A stretch of DNA of 64,000 nucleotides from Cheilinus undulatus (lineage: Eukaryota > Chordata > Actinopteri > Labriformes > Labridae), in NCBI RefSeq assembly GCF_018320785.1, contig NC_054869.1, positions 15,262,698 through 15,326,697 of the forward strand, in the 5' to 3' direction. Position 1 is the first letter of the stretch, and each line of letters starts with the position of its first letter. A program made the translations under genes and the position numbers. A model generated the notes under the pieces. The model searched no databases, had not been told where the DNA came from, and saw only the letters and a list, made by a program, of their open reading frames with translations. This document shows positions 1 through 11,700 of the stretch, one piece after another.

Positions 1-733
1 CTCACGTTCTGATTATTTCATTGACAGCCAAGTCTGCTCTGCTCAGTCAGTCTGCTAACATGATAAAGAGCCGTAAAGTTTGTTGCCTCTGTTATTCCTG
101 TAATCTGTCTACAGATCACTCATTAATGTATAACCTGTACACAGTGGTTGTGAATTTTACTCTCTAGTGCATTGGTTTCTGAGTGTAGTAAAATTTTAAT
201 CTAGGCTGTAATGACCAATCATGGTTCAGAAGGCTTAAATGTATAAAGATAAATCAACAAACAGGTAGAACTTTATCTGCACTGACAAACCAGCCCCCAT
301 CAACAGTATCCTTATGATTCATTTGTCTCTGTAGAGAAATATCTGCATCAATGTACAGCTATCAATCCATTACAGATTAAACATTTAAATAAGCCATAAA
401 TCTGCTGTACATTGTGTATAAAACCAACCATCAGAAAAGAACCAAATTCCACCCAAAAAAACAAACAACAACAAAAAAAAACAATTCAAAAGCTGTTTTA
501 TCCTTCTAAGGAGGGACGACAAAGATTAACTTGTTACAATTCTGCATCATGATGTCATTTTTTTGCCAATTTCATTCACTTTAATAAATCTACCATGACC
601 ACTGCACAGAGAATTATCAAGCAAAGGTGCAGTAAAAGGGAAAATCTGCCTTTTACCAGGTGAAAACTTGAGCAGAACCAGACTCACGTTGAACAGCAGT
701 CAGCCTAAACTGTATTAACCTCTCTCTACTCAC
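1..733 (-). other. gins4 intron 4 (partial)
   Basis: This AT-rich stretch follows the GTGAGT donor at 728-733 of the fourth gins4 exon, read on the minus strand. I looked for the next GINS4 exon (the part just after AFAKE in the family) on the minus strand and found none. No repeat with recognisable ends was seen. Confidence 0.7.
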
Positions 734-2629
734 TCTTTGGCAAAGGCAAACTCCTCAGGAGAAAGCAGCGACGGATCTCCCTCCCCTCGAGACTTTTCCT
801 GCTCCAGGACATGCGGGAAAAACTTTTCAATCTACACAAAGAAGGGCACAAAGTTCAGGCATGTTTGGTTGACAGTCTCTGAGTTGAAACAGAGCATTAT
901 TTTTCACACTGTTGTGTTGACCTGACCGACCTTCTGCAGCCGGGAGCGCAGGTAGCTGCTGAGCATGAAGCGTATTCTGTCTATTTCCATACGGTGGATG
1001 CTGGCCTTTGCGTCTCCCTTCTTCACACGCTGCAAGTTGGCTTCCTGTTTGTGGAAAAGGTCAGGACACTGTCACAACGAACATTTGATTTATGAAGGCT
1101 TAGAGAAACTTAGAGGATAGAAACAGAAGATATGGAAAACATTAGAATCAAAATGAAACTACTTACTTTAGTATGCTAACAGCAAATCAACAAATATGAA
1201 ATATTTCTTATCAGTAAACCGTCTGTAGGGTTCCAACTCTTTTTCAAGAGATTATTTTACAGGACATTTAACCCCCCCCCCCAAGTATTTTTATGACCAA
1301 AAGATTGGTCAACTGTTCTCCAGGATGTGCAGAAACCCTTTAACGACTTATTACAGGCATTTCATCAATAGCATAAAGGAACCAGGTGTCTGAAATCCCC
1401 ATTTTTATTCAGTCTGATGGATTTCTTCAGCACATTTGCATTCAAAAAATTGACTGTCCAAACACCACCAGTACTAAGGCTACTGGCAATTAACACCTAA
1501 AAAGACTGCTGACTTTACAAGTGTCAGGAAGACATCGACATCCTTCACAAGGAGGGTAAGCCACAGAAGGTCACCGCTGAAAGGACAGGCTGTTCTCAGA
1601 GCATTTTTGAAAAGTGACTGGAAGGGAAAAGCGTGGTAAGAAAAGGAGCACAAGCAACAGGGATGAGCTCAGCCTTCAGAGGATTGTCAAACAAAGCAGA
1701 TTCAAGAACTCAGGGACGCTTCACAAGGAGTGGACTGAGGCTGGAGCCAGTGGATCAAGAACCACCACACACAGACGGGTCCAGGAAATGGACTACAAGT
1801 GTAGCGTTCCTAGTGTTGAGCCACTCCTGACCCACAGATGTCATCAGTGTCTCACCTGGGCTAAGGAAAAAAATATAGAGGAGCTCCAACCAATAATTGA
1901 GTGCATGAATAAGCATAATTTTAAGGTCAATATTTCTGTATTATAAATCTTTTTTTGGACTAGTGTTTTGTGATATTCTAATATTTTGAGATTGTGTTTT
2001 TTCTATTTGTGTGAGCTGTAAGCTGTAATCATCAACACTAAAACAAAAAAGTCGTGAAATATTTCAGTGTATATGAAAACTCTAGAATATATGAAAAATG
2101 TACAGGAATTAAATCTGGGGAAAAAAAACGAACTATATCGGGGTATTCTAGTTTTTGAGATTCACTTATGGGCATTTTTGCAAACTAGACGTCTATTTTT
2201 GAGGAAAACCGTTCTGCATTACTTACAAATCTGAGTTTTTCTGACTTCATATAAAAGACAACACAGAAAAATTACAGTTCCCACTGTGATGATTTACCAT
2301 GTGGATGAGCTGCTCCATCACACACTCCACCACCTCAGACTTGTTCTCCAGCAGCTCCGGGGAAAACTTCTCATTCAGCCAAGCCTGAGAGAGACGGAAA
2401 GGAGCATTACAGTGTAAGGACACCCTTTACAGTTTTAGGAGGGAGACAAGGTGCCGTCAAAAGAAGAACAGAATTTGTGAAGCTCTACATGTCCCTGTCT
2501 AATGGGAAAATACAGTCTACATCAGCTCACTTCTTCCAGTTTAGCGATGAGCTCCGCCGGAGTCATAACGTCTTCCTGGCTGTCATCTTGGTTGATGTCG
2601 CTGCCGTCATCAGACAAAACGTCCGACAT
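734..2629 (-). CDS. gins4: GINS complex subunit 4 (SLD5), 5' four coding exons; gene continues past the left edge
   Basis: SLD5 is one of four GINS subunits; GINS joins CDC45 and MCM2-7 in the CMG replicative helicase in the nucleus. Coding exons, in transcript order, are 2531-2629, 2298-2384, 931-1044 and 734-831. All join in frame (33, 29, 38 and 32 codons plus 2 nt). The product starts MSDVLSDDGSD, and has the SLD5 signatures TPAELIAKLEEAWLNEKF, ENKSEVVECVMEQL, MEIDRIRFMLSSYLR and IEKFFPHVLE followed by LSPEEFAFAKE. The start is the ATG at 2627-2629, matching the short acidic N-terminus of the family. About 132 of roughly 223 expected residues are here, covering the helical A domain; the C-terminal B domain should lie left of position 1. 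The donor after exon 3 reads GTCGGT, which is non-ideal but gives the correct protein. Intron 2 contains a Tc1 remnant. Identity is seen directly; function is family knowledge. Confidence 0.95.
1280..2170 (+). mobile_element. Tc1-like DNA transposon remnant, internally deleted
   Basis: This lies inside gins4 intron 2, opposite in strand to the gene. Translation of about 1614-1890 gives the Tc1 transposase DNA-binding region: RIVKQSRFKNSGTLHKEWTE, then TTHRRVQEMDYKC and LTWAKEK. Right after LTWAKEK the sequence jumps to what resembles the 3' non-coding tail of the same family (from about 1890), so the whole DDE catalytic part is missing. It cannot encode active transposase. Outer limits are approximate because no clean terminal repeats were found. 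Confidence 0.8.
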
Positions 2630-2850
2630 TGTTATTCTTTACGAAATAAACTGAGAAAATACTTAGTTTAAAAGTAAAACAAACCCTATACGGAGACGTT
2701 TCAATATATTCTAGAGCGATTCATACAAAGTTCAACGGTAGAATTGGCCAGAGAGAGCCACACAACCGCAGAGAAATTTATTTACATGAGAAGATGATTG
2801 TTAATTCGCGCCACTGGGGCTGTTCTCGCGAGAATCTTGTTGCTAATTTA
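2630..2850 (-). promoter_or_regulatory. gins4 5' UTR and probable promoter with E2F-like site and TCTCGCGAGA palindrome
   Basis: Directly upstream of the gins4 start lie TTCGCGCC (2805-2812), an E2F-type site expected for an S-phase gene, and the palindrome TTCTCGCGAGAA (2823-2834), a core promoter element of TATA-less vertebrate housekeeping genes. No TATA box was seen. The motifs are seen; promoter function is inference. Confidence 0.6.
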
Positions 2851-4714
2851 AACCCAACGTTTAGGCTGTAAGGCACGTTTGCTTACACACTATACACCGT
2901 GTATCAGGCATAAACGGCCTTTATGATAAAATAATTTGATTCAGTACAAAACATTATACAGTTTTATCAACATTTCAAGAAGGTTTTTTAATTTGTTGCC
3001 ATTAAGAGATCGGAATTGCAGCACCTCATAGGAGCATTACTTCCTGACAGTCGTTACTTAGGTAAATGTTATACCATGTAAGTAGTGACGTGAAGTAGAA
3101 TAGGAGCCCCAAAAAATCCCTGGTGCTATCATGGTTATGTTTTCTTAAATTTTAAAACGCAGACCCTCGTTATAGTGTCTGGGGTGCAACAAGGTGGTCT
3201 CTTTTTCTCTGGGATGAGAGAAAAGAACTTCGCCGATATGCTCTCTATTTTATAATTATACAGATGCTTATTAAGCTGCCTTTGTTAGATCTGTAACAAG
3301 TGTTCATCCAGGCTTCATCAACATGAAAACTAAAAAGTCCCTTTGTCGAGACCCAAAACTTGTTTAACTTACAGCTTGTGCAGCAAAATTATACACTTTA
3401 GCAAAAATAAACTTGGGGTCAAAAGAACATAAAAAATATCTCACTACAGGAAAAATGCACAAATAAATTGTTTTTAAAAACATTTTCTGCATCACGGGAT
3501 TGAAAATGGAGAATTAATAGCTATGCTAAAAACCCAATGGTTGGGTTGGCAAAAAGCACTTCTAATGTCCCTTGGCATAAATCTTTACACAGGAAGATTA
3601 ACAAGAATATCAAACCTTTGAAAGATCTGTTAAAGTGTGCATCTTTGGGAGGGGTGCAACACAGTGTAATAATCATAGTAACAAGAATAAAAGCCTTTAT
3701 TTTGCTAGATAATCCATATGTCCCTTAGTGAGACACTGTTGATGCTTTAATTATGAATAAAACATCACACACGGTACTATTTTCTGTCTACTTGGGTGAA
3801 TCCAAGCTTAACAACGCCCTCTACCGTCCTTTTAAGCATGCATGCTCCTGTGGCCAAGACACACTTCCTATTGAGGGGTAAGTACTTTAGTATAACAGGT
3901 GTTCACACTAAAGTGTATCTTTGAGTTGTTTTCCAAAAATAACATTTGGAAGATGATACCAATCCTACCGGTTTGGTTTAGTTATTATTTTGTTTTAATT
4001 TTGACAACTCACTTTTGTGCAAGCCAGCATCTTCAGATAAAAATACGCAAAGACTAATAGAAAATCCTTGGTTACCATGCTTGGTGAGTGGAATATGGTG
4101 TGTAAAGTCATATTAGAATAACTGTTCTTTAAAAAGTTTGGCAAACAATATGGAAGTGTTATGGAATAGTGAGGTTTATGCATGTGCAAACTAATCCTTC
4201 ATATTTTATGAAGGATTTCATTCATACATGGGTAGAGTCTCCTCCATGGACTCCACTGTGTTCTGTTTCTGCATCTTGGATGTTTCTACAGAACCACAGA
4301 AGGGATTGTATAATAAGAAAACGAATAAATATATTCAGGTGATTAAACACAAATTTTGATAGGCCTACTCCCAAATATTATGTTCCATTTTTGCCAAGCT
4401 CGTTCTGCTTAATGATACTAGGTTAAATATTATACTCTGCACCTTTAAAGTAATTGCATATGCACACCTGTAGAATATTTTCTGACAAATGTTTTTTTAA
4501 ATTGCAATTTTTTAAAAACGCAAGCAGAAAACAATTGCAGTAACAGCTTTATTTAATTTCTAAAGTATGAAATGTTATTTTGCTCAGCAGTGCCTATAAA
4601 GCCAGAGGAGTGGAGGTCAGAAATACCTGAATCTAGCACAAAGCCTAGAGGAGTCCACTGAGCCACAATACTTTAGGAAACATTTCTGGAGTAAAAAAAC
4701 AACGGCCCAACGAT
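2851..4714. other. Intergenic DNA between the gins4 promoter and the ARID-gene 3' end
   Basis: AT-rich sequence in which I see no coding exon, RNA gene or recognisable transposon. The open frames here are short and have no family motif. Confidence 0.5.
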
Positions 4715-4730
4715 TTCAGTATACTTGAAG

Positions 4731-4736
4731 TTTATT
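4731..4736 (-). terminator. Probable poly(A) signal (AATAAA) of the ARID5-family gene
   Basis: On the minus strand an AATAAA follows AT-rich, 3'-UTR-like sequence about 1 kb past the stop codon. Cleavage would fall near 4710-4720. This is inferred from sequence; another AATAAA lies near 4553. Confidence 0.5.
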
Positions 4737-5726
4737 ATTACAAATGACCTTTTAAATGACAATATGACCAAAATGCAACACCTCTAAAAATAATGAACAC
4801 TGACACACTTTACAATATTTACAAATAATCTTTATGTTCCACAGACTTTACAGTACAGTAAAAAAGTTCCTGCTTTAAAATACAAGGTATCCCAATTGTG
4901 CTAGTGTGTACAAATGTGCAATTACCTGGTGAATTTCTGATGACCACCATTAAAATATACGCTCACTGATCACTTTATTAGGTATATCTGTTCAACCACT
5001 CATTATTGCATCAATTAAGCATGTTAGCCTAGAGAGCTGGATATTTTCTCTTTTGAGCCATTTTCTGTGAAACCCTAGAGATGGTTGTGGGTGCAAATCC
5101 CAGTAGATCAGCAGTTTGTGAAATACTCAGGCCCACCTGTCTGGCCCCAACAACCATGTCACGTTCAAAGTCACTTAAATCCCGTTCCCTCCTGCACTGT
5201 TAGAACTTCAACACATTTTGACTGGGTCTGCATGCCTACATGCTGCCATGCAGTTAACTGAATTGATATTTGCATTGATAAGAAGTTGAACAGGTGTACC
5301 TAATAAAGTGATCACTGAGTGTTTGTATTGTTTTTTGTATATCCTTGTTCGTAGGGGTTGACACAAACCAAAAGTTTCGCACAATAGCTAGAATAATAAG
5401 TATATGAAAAAACAATATATTAAAAATACTTCTTGAAAGCACTTGGATGTGGTTGAAGAGTCTTATTTCCTCTCAGTGTAATTTGGATTTGATTGCAAGC
5501 TAATGTAAACTAATCACAGTAAGTATATCCTCACTGTGAAACAGCTGGTTATTAGGCCACATAACCCAAAAGTGTGTGTGGCATATAAATTTAAGATAAA
5601 GATAAGCTTTCTTCAAATGGAAAGTGCCAAATTTAAAAGCAGGTGGATGCTGCCTGCTGTGAATAAAGAAAAGAAACACGATTTTCAAGTAACACTTTTG
5701 ATGCCAGAAGTTCAAATATAAAAGAA
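4737..5726 (-). other. Probable 3' UTR of the ARID5-family gene
   Basis: The last coding exon ends at the TGA in 5727-5729, and no further splice acceptor or coding similarity was found before the poly(A) signal near 4731. The interval contains a short Tc1-derived inverted-repeat element (4960-5322). If the UTR call is right, that element is transcribed in the mRNA. Confidence 0.5.
4960..5322 (-). mobile_element. Short Tc1-family element with terminal inverted repeats
   Basis: The ends are inverted copies: the left end contains CTCACTGATCACTTTATTAG and the right end is its near-exact reverse complement. Between them, on the minus strand, a piece of the transposase N-terminal helix-turn-helix remains readable (DLSDFERDMVVGARQVGL, then ISQTADLLGF and TTISRV). 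About 360 bp remain of an element normally over 1 kb, so it is a deletion derivative with no catalytic domain. Confidence 0.85.
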
Positions 5727-8700
5727 TCACATTTTATGCTGGTAAATGGGGCCCATGGCTGGCAGGGCATACCCTAATTGAGGATTTAAGAGAGGGATGG
5801 AGAAGGGATGAGGGTAAACTGCCGACCCAATAATGGCGGAGTGAGTTGGGACATTATGATACATAAACTGAGGATGTGGTGGTCTCATTCTGTTGGGGAG
5901 AAAAGCAGGATAAAAGGCATGCTGGTGCCGGGAGTCTCGCCCTGATTTCTCATATCTCGAAAGGACACTTGGCAGCTGCAAACTGGCCGCTGAATGGGAC
6001 GCACTCTGCTGGGTTGAAGAAACTTTTTGAAGCATTGTCCTGGATTTTTCCCTCTTTTCCGCTGGATAAATCCAAGGAGCCATGTTGTTTTGCTTTTTTA
6101 CAGAGGTCAGAGAGTCATCCTGTTGCATCAGCCTGCCCTGGGGGATCTTACAACTTGGTCGAATGGGAGCAGGCCGTGGAAGCGGCATGGATTTTGGAAT
6201 AACTTTTGTGAAACTTGAGGTAGATGTTGGCCAGTCGGATATCACGTAAGAGGACGGTGGAAGGAAAGGATGGGCGATATATTTGCTGCTGCCTCTGTGG
6301 ATTGGTCTCCAGGCGGAGTCTTTATTCTGGACTTTGATCGAGTCTCCGGACTGAGCGCTGGCATAGGAAACATCTTTTCTCTGTCTGGCTGAGTCTTTTG
6401 ATGGCTGAGTGCACCTAGCGGACTTGCTGTTCTCACTACCACTAGATGAATTTTTCACAGAGCTGGAACAGTTTAAGGGCAGCTCAGAAGGAGGGACAGG
6501 TTTGTTTTCACTGCCTACAGGACCGTCCTCTGATGAAACAGAGTAAGGGGAGGGGCTTCGGGAAGAGGAGGAGGATAAAGGCATCGGGGAGCCATCAGTG
6601 GAGTTGTGGGTAGAAGAAGCTCGGGACGGTGACGGTGAACAGTGAATGACAGAGGGTCTTTCCTTGTCCTCGCTCTGAGGACTCTGGTGCCCATTAAGAC
6701 TGGCCTGAGCCATGCGCTTCTTTTTCTCCAGAGGGGAGATGACCTCTGCAGTTGTGGATGGAACAGAAGCAGACCAAGGGTTGGATGTTCCCACAGGGAC
6801 TGGGACAAGGCGAGTATAGATGGTAGTGCAAACACTGGTGGCGGCTCTGTTTGGCTGAGAAGCATCAGGATGGTGTGGATCAGATGACCAGAGAGCACGG
6901 CGAGGATGCATCACTGCTTCACTTTGACCAGGAGTGTCAGGACTTCTCTGAGCAAGAATCTACAAAATAACAAGACATTTTAGGCCACATGGCATAACTC
7001 TAATGTACTTTACTGTTTTCTGCTACTGCATTTAGTGCTATAATGCATTTACAGAGCATTAGAATACTAAGTCTTTGATGCTTTTTGAGCTTTTTGCATG
7101 CACACTGAAAACACTTTCATATCCGATAGCTCAGACTGCATACAGAGGTAGTCTAGGATGCTTTCAACTGGACTGGATTGGTTGTGCAGACTAGCACTTA
7201 TTGAAGACTGCCCCGTCAACTGAGTTGATCTGGGAATTGCAGCTCTTTTTAGAGAGTTGGACTTTTTGGCACAGCTCAGTAATAAAAGCCAGTCTTTCAG
7301 CTTTGCAGTCTCTCTTGAGTTGGAATTATTTTGAAATTTTATGCCTTTATAGCAACAGAAATAGAAACAAAGGAAACAGTCAAATGAGAGCCAGCCCTCA
7401 TTGCTTACAGAAAGAGCCAGCTTCTTCAAACGACTCATCACGACACCCTTGCAACTTATTGTCTTGAACTGAGTAGTCATTTCTTTTGAACCAGTACCTC
7501 GATAGGTTTACCTGCTAAACAGTATATCATTGTTTTGTTTTGTTTTTTAAACATGTGGGAGAAAAGTTGTTAAAGAGGCACTGCTAGGCACTTACATCCC
7601 CATTTATTCATATTGCCAGTAGCTTCACCCCACACATAATGCACAGATATAAAGCAAAGGTAAGAGCAACAGAAATGATAAATGGGTTACTGTTTGCATT
7701 TGAGGCATGCAAGTTATTCGGATATTATGAAAATGTTTTGTGTACCGTCACTTCATGTCCAAATGCCCAAAACATATTGATAATGCAAAGTGTAAACAGG
7801 GCCTGAGACAGTCTCAAATATCACGTTACCTCAGGATCCACATCGCTATCCAGCTGAGACCTTTTCCTCTTCCTCTCAACCTTGTTGACCTGGCTGTCCA
7901 AACTTCTCTTGTATGGCTTCCGTGGTTTGCTGGGAGGCAGAGGTTTGTCCTCCTCTCCTTTTAAGTATCTTTCAAAGGGCAGCACGAGTCTAAGGTAAAA
8001 ATACATTCACATCATTAACTTGTTGAAAAATGAAGCTAATGTGAAAGTGTGAGAAACTGCAGTTCCTAGAGGCTGACTGCAAAAGCCTCTACAGTCCCGT
8101 TATTACCCATAATAAAATGCCTTTACTGACGGCATGTTTACAGCCTGCCTCAAAACATGCTATCTAGTTCAGAATGTCTTTTGTAGTCACACTGAATGGG
8201 AGGTGCATTTTCATTAAGAAATAAATCTGTTTCAATGATATTAAGGGTAACTAGGCTAACTAGGCTGATCTGACTGACAGGGCATGCTGCAAATGCATAT
8301 CAGGATGCATCCGGGCTGACTAAGCTCCACCTCCCTGCCTGTCTCTAGACTGGTTTAAGGTTAGACTGAGGCAGCACGTCCAAAAGTGCAACTGCTAAAA
8401 ACGGCTTCAGAAACCAGTGGATGATCCCACAGACACTATGTCCATGTTGTATAAAGTCCATCATCTATCTATAAAGCAAGTAGAAAGGACAGGTGAGTTA
8501 AAGAGAGAATCATCCTCACTTTTCATAATGTCTGCGTGTGCAGGTGGCAGCGCTGGTGCTTCCTGGACTGCCTCCCAGCTCATCGTAGACTTTCTTCCAA
8601 AGACGTCTCGCTGTCACCTGTTGGAGAACAGAGTTGTTCAAGTACAGTGCCTATAAAAAAGTATTCACAGCCTTGGATGTTTTACCTTTTAAAATATTTT

Positions 8701-11700
8701 ATAAATCTGTCATGGTCAATATAATTTGGCTTTTTTGACAAAACACAAAACACAAAAAACTCTTTAATGCCAAAGTAAAAATAGATTTCTACAAAATAAT
8801 GTCAATTAAACAAAAATATGTAAAGTAAAATAAGTGACTGCATAAATATTCAACCCCCTTAAAGTGACTGACCTAATTCAACAGAGGTCCAGTTAATTGG
8901 TGCTAGTAGTCTCACAGTTAGTGGATCAGGGATCACCTGAGTGCAGTGAATGTGTCTCAGATGATGGTAGTATAAAGACATCTGTGTCTGGAAGGTCCAG
9001 TCACTGGTTGATTAGTATTCATGGCTACTATTACACCATGAAGACAAAATAACACCCCAAGCAACTCAAATAAAAGGTAATTGAAAAGTATAAGTCAGGG
9101 GATGGATACATAAAAATATAAGGCACTGAACATCCATCAGTTAAATCCATCATAGAGAAACGGACGGAATAAGGCACATGTGTAAATCTGTCTGGATCAC
9201 GCCTCCCTCGCAAACTGAGTTACCCTGCAAGAAGGAGACTAGTGAGAGAGGCCACCAAGACAACTATGACTCGGTGACACAGTGGTGGCAGCATCATGCT
9301 GTGGGGATGATTCTTGGCAGCTGGCCAAGAAGGAGGAGGATATTTATCCCTCCGCAGCAGCAACCAAATATTTGCTGCATGCTAATTGCAGCTGTCAGAG
9401 TTTTATCAACCCAAAGACAGTTAAAATTGACTAAAAATTTCATCAGTTTTTATTATGAAGATCTATTTTAGCTTATCATCTCGTCTTCAAAAAAAGTAAC
9501 TGACAAACTTTCATAACCGCAGTTTTTATCAACAAATTCCAAACTGACTGCTATATTTATAATGATGAATGTGGTATTGAGGGACAGTTCTTTAGAGCTC
9601 TGCTATTTATAGCTATTTCAGTATGAGTTGCGCTCTCAAATCTTTCTCACAGTAAAGACAACAGAGCAGAGGTGCTGATACGTCAGGACCTCAGCAGCCT
9701 CAGTGCAGCAGAAACCACATTGCTACAGCAGTTGACCTACAGCCCATTTTCCATCTCGACATGCAGACATGAAAAATGTTGCATCAGTTTTTGAACGTGA
9801 GAAAAAAAAGATCTTGAACTCACTGAATCATAGCCCCCAAGTTTATCCACGGCTTTGTGGATCCTCCAAAGGTTAACTGAAAGTTGAGAATACATTAATT
9901 AGCATGCTAGTTCCATGAGTATTATGTTCATGTAACACAGCAGAGCTAAGACTCACTCTGCTTAAAGCCCAGATGTGGGATCCTCTCTATGGGTGTCGCT
10001 CTGTCCTTCATGAAGGAGTGCAGGCGTGCAATAAAGGCTTTCTCTTCAATCTTCACCAGATTGGGCCTCGCTTCCTCCTCACATTCAGTCATGGAGTCGT
10101 TAATCTCAATGACAGCAGGAGAAGACTAAATAGGAAAAGAAGAAAAATCTGGTTTGCATAATAATCGAGTATGTCCTATAAATGTGACATGGTCCACTGC
10201 CAAACGGTTTTACAGTTGAAGGTGTTTTATAACAGAAACGACACAGAATCATCTCCTGGGATGCAGATGTTGAAATGAAACATCAAAAACAGAGAGTAGG
10301 GTTTCACCGCTACTTTCAATAGGTAACCGCTACACATCCTGTCTGGAGAGAAAGCAGCAGACTTGTGGGGTTTATGGTCTTGAGTTGTCTGACACTGGTA
10401 TCACTGACAAACAAACATCAGCTAAGAGAAGTTATTTAAACGGTGCCGTAAACACCTGTATCTGCGGTGAGTGACTAGGAGATCTGATATCAGTAATAAT
10501 TCGAAGAATAACTGTTTGCTGTATTTCTGCATTACTTGCGTGAAAACTGTTTCAAAATACCAAGAAGTTAGATGATAGGTGTTAAACCAACACTACCAAG
10601 AAGTCAAGAGTCAGAAATTGGCAATGTCACTGTTTGTGGTTTGTAAGAAAGGAGAAATGAAACAGTGAAGGCATGCAAAACTTTAACCATCAGTGTGAAA
10701 GATTTCAATACAGAAGTGTCTAACATACAAACAAAAATCAGAAAAGTACAGTATCTCTTAACTATGCAATACTTCTGTATGTCTCTCCTATGGTGAGGCT
10801 TCACTTTGTCCCTTTATCCTACACAAGCAGAAAAAAACAATTTAAACTTTGCTTAGATTTTTAATTGATATGGAAACCCTTTTCCCTGCACACCTTATTT
10901 ACCATTATTTATTTATAGTTTAGGGACAGATAAAGTATACAGCTGAGAACAGCCATCCTACACTGTAAAGCTGAACGAGTTCAAAGTGCTCAAGATTTTT
11001 GTTGAAACTGATTACATCAAAGTTTTTAAGGAGTGGAAATAGATGTTTTTGAGTTGCCATTACTCGTACATTTATGTTAGGTTAACTTGACCTTTAGTAG
11101 TTTAACTGCTCTGTGGAAACTTTCCTAAACTTTAAAATTCTGTTTGTAAAGCAAAGTAGTCTACATCCACTGCAATTTTCCCTTATTTCTATCACATAAA
11201 AATAATACTGACTGTCAGTGACACCCAAGGTAGTCCAACTTAGGGGAGTGCAAGTGATAATAAGTGAAAAGTGCAAACTTCATGTTCAGTAACCATCCAT
11301 TGTGTAATATGGTTGCTCTCCACAAGCGAGACTTCCCTAACTGAGTGAGTAACTTCACTCATGATGTAAAAAAGTGTCTAAAGACCAAAGGCATTCTGGG
11401 AGAACTCTGCCAATTAAGGTATCATTGTCAAATAAATTGAGTACAATGGCAGTGGAACTCAGAATAATGGTGCTGAAATAGCTGTTTGGATTTTAAAGTC
11501 AACATAGATCACTTTATAAAACCATCTTCTATTGCTCGGCCTGACAGTGCATGCAAGTATAGTGTTTGCAGTGAATGCTAATTTGCAACACCTGTCCCTA
11601 GAAGGGCTTTAATGAGAATAAACATGTTCACTCCATTAAAATTAGACATTTTCCAGAAAAAAAAGACAATGGCAGCAACAATTCACATGACATAACAATA

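Noticed and set aside
6515-6898. 127-codon frame inside the last ARID exon
   Set aside because: Alternative-frame shadow of the real Ser/Pro-rich coding sequence.
7067-7480. Possible extra ARID exon on the minus strand
   Set aside because: Exon 6 ends in phase 0 and joins the last exon cleanly; the region is a dispersed repeat also found at 27 and 30 kb.
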